Notes under the pieces: generated by a model
What the model saw: the letters and a program-made list of their open reading frames with translations, nothing else
Database searches by the model: none
Told to the model about the DNA's origin: nothing
Assembly: GCF_019039055.1 (NCBI RefSeq)
Contig: NZ_JAHOPB010000001.1
Span: 682,001-746,000, forward strand
From: Reyranella humidisoli
GTDB lineage: Bacteria > Pseudomonadota > Alphaproteobacteria > Reyranellales > Reyranellaceae
DNA length: 64,000 nucleotides
Direction: 5' to 3'
Shown here: piece after piece, positions 24,896-31,969 of the stretch
Numbering within the stretch: position 1 is the stretch's first letter
Layout: each line of letters starts with the position of its first letter
Made by a program: the position numbers and the translations under genes

Positions 24896-25810
24896 TCAGA
24901 GGGCGCCCACCGACCTCAGATAGAGATCGCTGGCTTCCTTCGTGACCTTTCCCGCCTTGCCGTCGCCGATAAAACGGCCGTCGATCTTCGTGGCCGGCGT
25001 AACGCCGCCCAGGGTGCCGGTCACGAAAGCCTCGTCGGCGGAGTAGACCTGCGCCAGCGTGAAGTCGCATTCCTTCGCGACGTTGCCGGCGGCGCGCCAG
25101 GCGTCGATCACGTTCTGCTGGGTAATGCCCTTGAAGCTGTAGAGGCTGGTCGAGGTCCACAGCTCGCGGCCGCGCACGATGAAGAAGTTGGTCGAGTTGC
25201 ACGAGGCCACGAAGCCGCGCGGGTCGAGCATCAGCGCCTCGTCGGCGCCGGCCTTGATCGCTTGTATCAGCGCCTGAATGAGGTTCAGCCGCGAATGCGA
25301 GTTGAGACGCAGGTCGAACTGGTCGGGCTGGGTCGTGCGGAAGGTCGAGGTGAAGAGCGAATAGCCCTTGGCCTTGGCCTCGGGGATCGGTGTCTTGTAT
25401 TCGGCGACGCAGACGATCGTGGCCTTGCCGATCACGAAGCGCGGATCCTGGTTGGGAGTCTTCTTCAGGCCGCGGGTGATCATGAGGCGGACATGCGCGC
25501 CGTCGGTCATGCCGTTCTTCGCCAGCGTATCGGTCACGACCTTCGCTACGCCCGCACGGTCGAGCCCGATATCGAGATCGATCGAGCGCGCGCCCTCGAA
25601 CAGGCGATCGAGATGGGCTTCGAGACTGATCAGCTTGCCTTTTATGAGGCGCAACCCCTCCCACACGCCGTCGCCCAGCACGAAGCCGGAATCGAACACC
25701 GATACCCTCGCCTCGTTGCGCGGGAAGAACTCCCCGTTCACGTAGACCAGCACCTGGTCGTTGCGCGCATCGGCCAGATAGGCCTGGGCGCTCGCCTGCT
25801 CGTTGCTCAT
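24896..25810 (-). CDS. Class-IV aminotransferase-like protein with Arg at the Lys position
   Basis: A 304-residue fold-type IV PLP protein (D-amino acid transaminase/BCAT family): YVNGEFFPRNEARVSVFDSGFVLGDGVWEGLR, ARVSVFD and the phosphate-loop region SFKGITQQNVIDAW. Aligning SHSRLNLIQA with GHAKVAGLYV (the ilvE at 7350) and GAAKCGGNYA (the ilvE at 11793) puts Arg174 where those have the PLP-binding Lys. If correct, it may not form a Schiff base or may catalyse different chemistry. It follows the ABC ATPase by 9 bases. Confidence 0.8.
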   Translation of the reverse strand: MSNEQASAQAYLADARNDQVLVYVNGEFFPRNEARVSVFDSGFVLGDGVWEGLRLIKGKLISLEAHLDRLFEGARSIDLDIGLDRAGVAKVVTDTLAKNGMTDGAHVRLMITRGLKKTPNQDPRFVIGKATIVCVAEYKTPIPEAKAKGYSLFTSTFRTTQPDQFDLRLNSHSRLNLIQALIQAIKAGADEALMLDPRGFVASCNSTNFFIVRGRELWTSTSLYSFKGITQQNVIDAWRAAGNVAKECDFTLAQVYSADEAFVTGTLGGVTPATKIDGRFIGDGKAGKVTKEASDLYLRSVGAL

Positions 25811-25819
25811 GACGTTTCC

Positions 25820-26587
25820 CTAGAAGCTGAATTGCCTGTGGCTGGCGAGGAAGGCGCGCGTGCGCTCCTTCCTCGGATTCTTGAGCACTTCGTCCGGGGT
25901 GCCCTGCTCATGAATCGCGCCGTCGGCCAGGAAGATGATCCGCGTCGCGACGTGGTAGGCGAAGCCCAGCTCATGCGTGACGAGCAGCATGGTGCGGCCC
26001 TCTTCCGCGAGGGCGAGGATGACGGCCAGCACCTCGCCGACCAGTTCCGGATCGAGCGCCGAGGTCGGCTCGTCGAACAGCAGCATCTCGGGCTCCATCG
26101 CGAGCGCCCGCGCGATGGCGACGCGCTGCTTCTGCCCGCCCGAGAGATGTGCCGGGTAGGTGTCCGCCTTCTCGGCGAGTCCGACCCGCGCCAGTTCCTG
26201 CCGCGCCCGTGTCTCGGCTTCGGGCCTCGGCAGGCCGCGCACGGTACGCAGCCCCTCCATCACGTTGCCGATCGCCGTCATGTGCGGGAAGAGATTGAAC
26301 TGCTGGAACACCATGCCGACCCGCTGGCGCACCTGGATCAGCTCGTTCTCGCGATAGATCCGCTCAGCCGTCCGGCCCTCGCGGCCGAGCAGCTGGCCGT
26401 CGAGCGCAATCGTGCCGCCGCTCGGACGCTCCATGAAGTTGAGGCAGCGCAGCAGCGTGCTCTTGCCCGAACCCGAGGCGCCGAGGATCGCGATGCGCTC
26501 GCCGCGCGCCACCTCGAGATCGATGCCGCGCAGCACGTCGGTGGCGCCGAAGCGCTTGGTGAGGCCGGAGACGCGGAGGATGGTCAT
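25820..26587 (-). CDS. Amino acid ABC transporter ATP-binding protein
   Basis: A 255-residue ATPase of the polar amino-acid (PAAT) type. Walker A is GASGSGKST, the Q loop is MVFQQFNLFPHMT, the signature LSGGQKQRVAIARAL, Walker B MLLFDEPTSALDPE and the H loop LLVTHELGFA. The ATG at 26587 overlaps the TGA of the upstream permease. It energises the two permeases encoded just before it. Confidence 0.94.
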   Translation of the reverse strand: MTILRVSGLTKRFGATDVLRGIDLEVARGERIAILGASGSGKSTLLRCLNFMERPSGGTIALDGQLLGREGRTAERIYRENELIQVRQRVGMVFQQFNLFPHMTAIGNVMEGLRTVRGLPRPEAETRARQELARVGLAEKADTYPAHLSGGQKQRVAIARALAMEPEMLLFDEPTSALDPELVGEVLAVILALAEEGRTMLLVTHELGFAYHVATRIIFLADGAIHEQGTPDEVLKNPRKERTRAFLASHRQFSF

Positions 26588-27246
26588 TCGTCCCGCCTCA
26601 GCCGACGTTCGAGGAAATAGCTGAACTGCACCAGCGGCCACAGGAACACGAAGAAGATCAGGGCGACGGCGGTATAGGCCTCGATCGGATTGTAGTTGAG
26701 CGAGGCGATCAGCTTGCCCTGCTGCAGCAGCTCGACATAGGCCACGGCCGAGGCCAGCGTCGACATCTTGAAGATCTCGATGGCGCGGTTGGTCAGCGCC
26801 GGCAGCATGCGCTTCAGGGCCTGCGGCAGGATGATGCGCCGCATCGCCTGGCCCCAGCGCATGCCGAGCGCCCGCGCGCCGTCCCATTGGCCAGTCTCGA
26901 TCGACTGGATGCCGCCGCGGTAGATCTCCGCCGAGAAGGCGGCCGAGTTGAGCGAGATGCCGAGCGAGGCGGCGGCAAGCGGCGAGATCTGGAAGGGCAG
27001 CAGGATCGGCAGCGCGAAGTAGAACCACAGGATCTGCACGAGCACCGGCGTATTGCGGAAGAACTCGACGAAGATCGTCGCCGGTATATGGAGCCAGCGG
27101 TTGCGCGAGTAGCGGCCGAGGCCGACCAGCAGGCCGAGGCTGAGCCCCAGCACCAGGCAGATGGCGAAGATGCGCAGGGTGCCGGCCGCGCCGACCAGCA
27201 GCGCATCGGTGTTCTCGAAGACCGAGGCGAAATCCCAGCGCATCAA
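26584..27246 (-). CDS. Amino acid ABC transporter permease
   Basis: A 220-residue inner-membrane protein of the HisM/GlnP type with about five membrane helices. The N-terminal motif GTLRIFAICLVLGLSLGLLVGLGR and FVEFFRNTPVLVQILWFYFALP are typical; the EAA loop contacting the ATPase reads GARALGMRWGQAMRRIILPQA. It pairs with the preceding permease gene to form a heterodimeric channel. It starts 10 bases after that gene and overlaps the ATPase gene. Confidence 0.93.
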   Translation of the reverse strand: MMRWDFASVFENTDALLVGAAGTLRIFAICLVLGLSLGLLVGLGRYSRNRWLHIPATIFVEFFRNTPVLVQILWFYFALPILLPFQISPLAAASLGISLNSAAFSAEIYRGGIQSIETGQWDGARALGMRWGQAMRRIILPQALKRMLPALTNRAIEIFKMSTLASAVAYVELLQQGKLIASLNYNPIEAYTAVALIFFVFLWPLVQFSYFLERRLRRDE

Positions 27247-27256
27247 TGCACCCCGC

Positions 27257-27937
27257 TCAATGCACTGTGCTTTCGCCGCTGCGCGCCAGCCGCAGCTCGA
27301 CCAGTCGGGCGACCTGGCTCGCGAGGAAGATCACCACGAAATAGATCAACGCCACGACCGTATAGGTCTCGAGCGGCCGGAAGGTCTTCTGCGAGACCTC
27401 GTTGGCGGCAAACAGCAGGTCGGCATAGGAGATGGTGGCGATCAGCGTCGTGGTCTTCATGAGCTCGATGGCGCGCTCCATGAAGGCCGGGATCATGCGT
27501 TTCACCGCCTGCGGCAGGATGATGCGACGCATCGCCTGGTCGTGGCGCATGCCGATGGCGCGCGCGCCGTCCCATTGACCACGCTCGATCGACTGGATGC
27601 CGGCTCGGAACACCTCGGCGAAGAACGCGGCCGACTGGATCGAGAAGGTGACGGCGCCGGCCACGAAGGGCGTCATCTCGATGCCGACCAGGATCGGCAG
27701 CGCGAAGAAGAACCAGAAGAGCTGGACCAGCGGCGGCGTCGTGCGGAACACTTCTATGACGAAGCCGGCCGGCCACGACAGGAACCGCCGGGGCGACAGG
27801 CGCAGCAGCGCCAGCGCCAGACCCAGCACGACGCCGCAGACCAGCGCCGTGCCCGTGATCTTGAGCGTGTTCGCCAGCCCCTGCGCCAACAAAGGTGCGT
27901 TGGCGAGGACCGGCGAGAAGTCCCACTGGTAGGCCAA
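27257..27937 (-). CDS. Amino acid ABC transporter permease
   Basis: A 226-residue permease, clearly related to the next gene. It has GLANTLKITGTALVCGVVLGLALALLR, FVIEVFRTTPPLVQLFWFFFALP, and the EAA loop GARAIGMRHDQAMRRIILPQA. It begins 13 bases after the receptor gene. The receptor, two permeases and ATPase are complete, so the importer is likely functional; substrate is an amino acid or similar compound. Confidence 0.93.
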   Translation of the reverse strand: MAYQWDFSPVLANAPLLAQGLANTLKITGTALVCGVVLGLALALLRLSPRRFLSWPAGFVIEVFRTTPPLVQLFWFFFALPILVGIEMTPFVAGAVTFSIQSAAFFAEVFRAGIQSIERGQWDGARAIGMRHDQAMRRIILPQAVKRMIPAFMERAIELMKTTTLIATISYADLLFAANEVSQKTFRPLETYTVVALIYFVVIFLASQVARLVELRLARSGESTVH

Positions 27938-27950
27938 GAGGCGGCGCCGC

Positions 27951-28784
27951 CTACTTGATCATTTCCTTCATGACCGGCGGCGCGAGCTTGGGATCGAGGC
28001 CGAAGTCCGCGAGCGCCTGATCGTAGTACTTCTGAGTCTGGCCGCTCTTGTAGTAGCCCGCGATCTGCTTATCGACCCATTCGGTGAACGCTGTGTCGCC
28101 CTTGCGCAGCGCCACACTGGAGGGCTGCGATTCCGCGGGCAGCGGCACCACGATCTTGCCCTTGCCGAGCCGCTGGCGCGCGGCGAGCAGCGGCGGATGG
28201 AAGAGCAGCACGGCATCGACGCGGCCCGACTGGAAGGCCGCGATCGCCTCGGCATTGCCGGGGAAGCGCTGGATGTCGGCCTTGGGCGTGTGCTGCGTGG
28301 CCCAGCGGTCCATGGTCGAGGCCTGCGGCACGGCGATGCGTACGCCCTGCTTGTTGAGGTCCTCCCAGGTCTTGGCGTCGAGGTCGTCGCGCGCCAGCAC
28401 GGCGAGCGAGTACCAGAGCAGCGGCGACTCGGGGAAGTTGGCGGCCTGCTTGCGCTCGGCGGTGGCGTCGAGCATGAACATCAGGTCGATCTTGTCGCCT
28501 TGGAGTGCGGCGATCGCGTTGCCCCACGTCACTTCGACCGGCTCGAACTTCACGCCGAGCGTCTGCGCCATCGCCTTGCCCATCGCGATGCCGAGACCGG
28601 ACGCCCATTCGCCGGTCTTGGGATCCTTCGAATACCAGGGCGGCGCCTGGGTGACACCGACGCGCAACACGCCGCGCTTCTTGATCGCGTCCAGCGTGCC
28701 GTCGGCACGGGCCGCGAACGGAATTGCCAGGGCCACGCCGCTCGCGGCGGCAACGGCAAACAGCGAACGTCGATTGATGGTCAT
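27951..28784 (-). CDS. Amino acid ABC transporter substrate-binding protein
   Basis: A 277-residue periplasmic receptor of SBP family 3. The N terminus NRRSLFAVAAASGVALAIPFAARADG has a twin-Arg, so export may be through Tat or Sec. Mature-domain motifs are IKKRGVLRVGVTQAPPWY, GLGIAMGKAMAQTLGVKFE and the TAERKQAANFPESP segment. The ATG overlaps the stop of the gntR gene (ATGA), linking it to its regulator. Confidence 0.93.
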   Translation of the reverse strand: MTINRRSLFAVAAASGVALAIPFAARADGTLDAIKKRGVLRVGVTQAPPWYSKDPKTGEWASGLGIAMGKAMAQTLGVKFEPVEVTWGNAIAALQGDKIDLMFMLDATAERKQAANFPESPLLWYSLAVLARDDLDAKTWEDLNKQGVRIAVPQASTMDRWATQHTPKADIQRFPGNAEAIAAFQSGRVDAVLLFHPPLLAARQRLGKGKIVVPLPAESQPSSVALRKGDTAFTEWVDKQIAGYYKSGQTQKYYDQALADFGLDPKLAPPVMKEMIK

Positions 28785-29515
28785 GAATTGTCTCCCCTTC
28801 TTGGCTTCCCGGACGAAGTCGGAATCGAGCGCAGGAACCTATCCGTGGTTTCCATGCCCCGACGCATGTGATCGGCGATCTCGGCCTTCATCGCCTCGAT
28901 GTCGGGCCCGAAGGCCGCCCTGATATAGCTGTCGTGGCTGTCGCGCTTCGGACCGCGCCGTCCGTGCGCGCGATGATGCGCCGCCCAATAGAGTTGCAGC
29001 CGGCCGCGCAGGCCGTGCCAGGCGCGCTGCAGGAGCTTGTGGCCGCTCGCCTCGTAGACGAGTCCGTGGAATTCGAGTTCTGCAAGGATGCTGGCGCGAT
29101 CTTCGCCGGCATCGATCGTGGCGATCAGCGCCTCGTTGCGGCGCTTCAACTCGGCACGGAAGCGATCGTCGCGCCGCAGCCAGACCTGCTCGAAGGCGAA
29201 GGTCTCCAGCACCGTGCGCAGCGAATAGATTTCGTGGACGTCCTCGACCGAGAGTTCGGCGACACGCGTTCCGGTGTAGGGCACGGTCACGACCAGCCCC
29301 TCCTCGATCAACTGCCGCAGCGCCTCGCGCAACGGCCCGCGGCTGACATCGAAGCGTTCCGACAGCGCCGTCTCGACCAGCGGCGCCCCCGGCGGAATGT
29401 CACCGGCCAGGATCGCGGACCGCAGCCGCTCGACGATATGCGCGCGCAACGTCGCCTTCGGCACGCGCTCAAGATGCACACCCACGTCCCGCATCGAGAC
29501 ATCGGAAAGAGCCAC
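28781..29515 (-). CDS. GntR-family regulator, FadR/FCD subfamily
   Basis: A 244-residue regulator with a winged helix (LRAHIVERLRSAILAGDIPPG, VETALSERFDVSRGPLREALRQL) and an all-helical FCD ligand domain (EDVHEIYSLRTVLETFAFEQV, LELEFHGLVYEASGHKLL-type metal/ligand residues). I choose the GTG at 29515 because GAGGA lies six bases upstream; an ATG at 29494 is the alternative. It heads the ABC operon and has a matching operator (29542-29555) in front, so autoregulation and control by an amino acid are likely. Confidence 0.9.
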   Translation of the reverse strand: MALSDVSMRDVGVHLERVPKATLRAHIVERLRSAILAGDIPPGAPLVETALSERFDVSRGPLREALRQLIEEGLVVTVPYTGTRVAELSVEDVHEIYSLRTVLETFAFEQVWLRRDDRFRAELKRRNEALIATIDAGEDRASILAELEFHGLVYEASGHKLLQRAWHGLRGRLQLYWAAHHRAHGRRGPKRDSHDSYIRAAFGPDIEAMKAEIADHMRRGMETTDRFLRSIPTSSGKPRRGDNS

Positions 29516-29541
29516 CTGACGTCCTCGCAAACCCAATCGTC

Positions 29542-29555
29542 GATTGTTGACAATC
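29542..29555 (-). promoter_or_regulatory. Predicted FCD-GntR operator
   Basis: GATTGT-TG-ACAATC is a dyad with 6-bp arms, fitting the TNGT-N-ACNA form bound by FadR/FCD-type GntR regulators. It lies 27 bases upstream of the gntR start codon, where binding would block transcription of gntR and the ABC operon behind it. Confidence 0.6.
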
Positions 29556-29568
29556 TGGCATAGTGAAA

Positions 29569-29595
29569 GGCCGCCGCACAAGGAGTGCGACGGCC
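29569..29595 (-). terminator. Terminator after cynS
   Basis: GGCCG-C-CGCAC (29569-29579) pairs with GTGCG-A-CGGCC (29585-29595) apart from one internal mismatch. On the minus strand it is followed by TTTC. It separates cynS from the gntR promoter. Confidence 0.65.
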
Positions 29596-29601
29596 GGTCG
29601 A

Positions 29602-30048
29602 TCAGTAGCTCTTGTACCCCAGGAACTTGCCCGACATGGCGATCTTCACCCGGTCGCCCTTCTGGTCGGGCTGGCGCTCCATGGTCATGTCGAAGTCGAT
29701 GGCGCTCATGATGCCGTCGCCGAATTCCTCCTGGATCAGTTCCTTCCAGGTCGTGCCGTAGACCTGCACCAGCTCGTAGAAGCGGTAGATCAGAGGGTCG
29801 GTCGGCGGGATCTGGGGCAGCGAGCCGCGATACGGGACTTCCTGCAGCAGCAGCACTTCTTCCTTGCCCAGGCCGAACAGCTTGCCGGCCTTGGTGGCCT
29901 GCTCCTTGGTCATCTTCATCTGGCCCATGCAGGCCGCGGTGACGATGATCTTCGAGGCGCCGCCGATCTTCTTGGCGATCTCCTCCCAGCTCAGCTCCTT
30001 CATGCGCTTGGCCGTCAGGATCTTCTCTGTGACTTCAGCCCGCTTCAT
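29602..30048 (-). CDS. cynS: Cyanate hydratase (cyanase)
   Basis: Cyanase converts cyanate and bicarbonate to ammonia and carbon dioxide. The 148-residue protein contains the catalytic triad at Arg89, Glu92 (YRFYELVQVYG) and Ser115 (GDGIMSAIDF), exactly seven positions before the E. coli numbering, and ends in the conserved GKFLGYKSY. The ATG at 30048 overlaps the ATPase stop (ATGA). It is the last gene of the transporter operon, so cyanate import and breakdown are coupled. No carbonic anhydrase gene (cynT) accompanies it. Confidence 0.97.
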   Translation of the reverse strand: MKRAEVTEKILTAKRMKELSWEEIAKKIGGASKIIVTAACMGQMKMTKEQATKAGKLFGLGKEEVLLLQEVPYRGSLPQIPPTDPLIYRFYELVQVYGTTWKELIQEEFGDGIMSAIDFDMTMERQPDQKGDRVKIAMSGKFLGYKSY

Positions 30049-30950
30049 TGCCGTCTCCCGGTTGTTAAAGGCACGATCTCGGCCGGCGGATTGACCGCCG
30101 ACAGTCCTGGTTTCACCAGCTTCGGCCGCCGCGGATCGAAGCCATGCTCGGCGATCTCCTTGTCGAACGCCTTCGAGCGGTTCACGAGGAATTCCACCAG
30201 ATGGTTGCGGATCGCGTAGTACTGCGGATGGCGGTGCAGGTCGTTCCGGTGCCGCTCGTTCTTCGGCATGGTGTTGACCACGATCTCGGCGATGCGCGCG
30301 CCCGGCCCGTTGGTCATCAGCACGATCTTGTCGGCCAGCAGGATCGCCTCGTCGACGTCGTGGGTGATCATGAACACGGTCTGCTGCGTATCGGCGCAGA
30401 TACGCAGCACCTCGTCCTGCAGCATGCCGCGCGTCAGCGCGTCGAGGGCGCTGAACGGCTCGTCCATCAGCAGCATCTTGGGCTGGATCGACAGCGCGCG
30501 GGCGATGCCGACGCGCTGCTTCATGCCGCCGGAGAGCTGCGCCGGCCGCTTGCTCTCCGCACCCGCGAGCCCGACCAACTCGATGAACTTGCGCGCATGC
30601 TCCTGCACCTTGGCGCGGTCCCATTTCGGCCAGCGCGAGGAGACGGCGAAGGCGATGTTGCCCATCACCGTCATCCACGGCAGCAGCGCGTGGCCCTGGA
30701 AGATCACGGCGCGGTCGAGACTCGGCCCGTCGATCTCGCGATTGTCGACGATGACGGCGCCGCCGCTCGGACTGTCGAGGCCGGCAAGCACGTTCAGGAT
30801 CGTAGTCTTGCCGCAGCCGGAATGACCGATCAGGCAGCAGAACTCGCCCTTGTCGACGCCGAACCAGATATCCTCGAACACGGCCGGCTGGCCGGTCTCG
30901 CCGAAGCAGCGCGCGAGCCCTTCGACGCTGATGAGCGGACGATTCTCCAT
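30045..30950 (-). CDS. cynD: Cyanate/nitrate-type ABC transporter ATP-binding protein
   Basis: A 301-residue ATPase of the nitrate/sulfonate/taurine group. Walker A is GHSGCGKTT, the Q loop VIFQGHALLPWMT, the signature LSGGMKQRVGIARAL, Walker B MLLMDEPFSALD and the H loop MITHDVDEA. A C-terminal tail of roughly 60 residues (from LHRHPQYYAIRNHL) resembles the extension of NrtD/CynD proteins. It starts 7 bases after the permease gene. The cyn name rests on the cyanase next door. Confidence 0.88.
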   Translation of the reverse strand: MENRPLISVEGLARCFGETGQPAVFEDIWFGVDKGEFCCLIGHSGCGKTTILNVLAGLDSPSGGAVIVDNREIDGPSLDRAVIFQGHALLPWMTVMGNIAFAVSSRWPKWDRAKVQEHARKFIELVGLAGAESKRPAQLSGGMKQRVGIARALSIQPKMLLMDEPFSALDALTRGMLQDEVLRICADTQQTVFMITHDVDEAILLADKIVLMTNGPGARIAEIVVNTMPKNERHRNDLHRHPQYYAIRNHLVEFLVNRSKAFDKEIAEHGFDPRRPKLVKPGLSAVNPPAEIVPLTTGRRQ

Positions 30951-30957
30951 GGCGCGC

Positions 30958-31806
30958 CTATTCCGGATAGGTGACGAGCCTGGCGAGATACGCCAGGCCC
31001 TGGTCGAGCAGGAGACCGACCAGCCCGATCAGCAGGATCGCGGTCACGATGTTGGCGATCGAGAGGTTGTTCCACTCGTTCCAGACGAAGTAGCCGATGC
31101 CGGTGCCGCCCACGAGCATCTCGGCCGCCACGATCACCAGCCAGGCGATACCGACGGAGATGCGCATGCCGGTCATGATGGTCGGCGCCGCGGCCGGCAG
31201 GATCACCTTGAAGGCGGTGCGGAAGGGACCGACCTCGAGGGTGCGCGCGACGTTCAGCCATTCGCGGCGCACGCTGCCCACGCCGAACGCCGTGTTGATC
31301 AGCATCGGCCAGACCGAGCAGATGAAGATCACGAAGATCGACGAGATGGCGCTGTCCTTGATGGTGTAGAGGGCGAGCGGCATCCAGGCGAGCGGCGAGA
31401 CGGGCTTCAGGATCTGGATGAACGGATCGAGCGCGCGATAGACGAGCGGCGACATGCCGATCAGGAATCCGAGCGGGATCGCGACCAGCGCCGCGAGACC
31501 GAAGCCCAGCAGCACGCGGCCCAGCGAATAGGCGAGCTGGATGCCGATGCCCTTATCGTTGCTGCCGCGCACGTAGAAGGGATCGGCGAGGTGCTTCCAG
31601 ATCGTGGCGCCGATGTCGGCCGGTGTCGGCATCGCCGACTTCGAGCCGGTGGCCGCCGCGGCGCCGACCAGCTTGGCATACTCCGGATCGACCGCCGGAC
31701 CGCTCGCGGCCGTCGGCAGCGTGGCGACGTGCCAGATCGCGACGATCGCCACGAAGATCAGGAGCGACAGCAGGCCCGCCCGCATGCCGAGCGAGGTTTT
31801 CATCAT
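30958..31806 (-). CDS. cynB: Cyanate/nitrate-type ABC transporter permease
   Basis: A 282-residue NrtB/SsuC-type permease with an N-terminal helix (GLLSLLIFVAIVAIWHVA) and a transporter domain holding GRVLLGFGLAALVAIPLGFLIG, LKPVSPLAWMPLALY, and the EAA-like loop VARTLEVGPFRTAFKVILPAAAP. A 163-base gap separates it from the receptor gene and contains inverted repeat copy C. Confidence 0.88.
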   Translation of the reverse strand: MMKTSLGMRAGLLSLLIFVAIVAIWHVATLPTAASGPAVDPEYAKLVGAAAATGSKSAMPTPADIGATIWKHLADPFYVRGSNDKGIGIQLAYSLGRVLLGFGLAALVAIPLGFLIGMSPLVYRALDPFIQILKPVSPLAWMPLALYTIKDSAISSIFVIFICSVWPMLINTAFGVGSVRREWLNVARTLEVGPFRTAFKVILPAAAPTIMTGMRISVGIAWLVIVAAEMLVGGTGIGYFVWNEWNNLSIANIVTAILLIGLVGLLLDQGLAYLARLVTYPE

Positions 31807-31833
31807 GCGTGTGCCTCACGCACCAAAAGCAAA

Positions 31834-31946
31834 GACCTCATCCTGGGGAGCGAGCGCAGCGAGCGTCTCGAAGGATGGGCCAAGGTCACCGTGCCTGCTG
31901 CCCATCCTTCGAGACGGCTGCTGCGCAGCCTCCTCAGGATGAGGTT
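31834..31946. repeat. Long imperfect inverted repeat, copy C, inside the cyn operon
   Basis: The left arm begins GACCTCATCCTGGGGAGCG and runs to TCTCGAAGGATGGG. The right arm runs from CCATCCTTCGAGACGG to TCCTCAGGATGAGGTT. Unlike copies A and B it lies between two genes transcribed the same way (cynA receptor and permease). It could lower permease/ATPase/cyanase expression relative to the receptor or stabilise the receptor message. Confidence 0.87.
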
Positions 31947-31969
31947 GGTGTTTGATGGAGCCGACAAGA

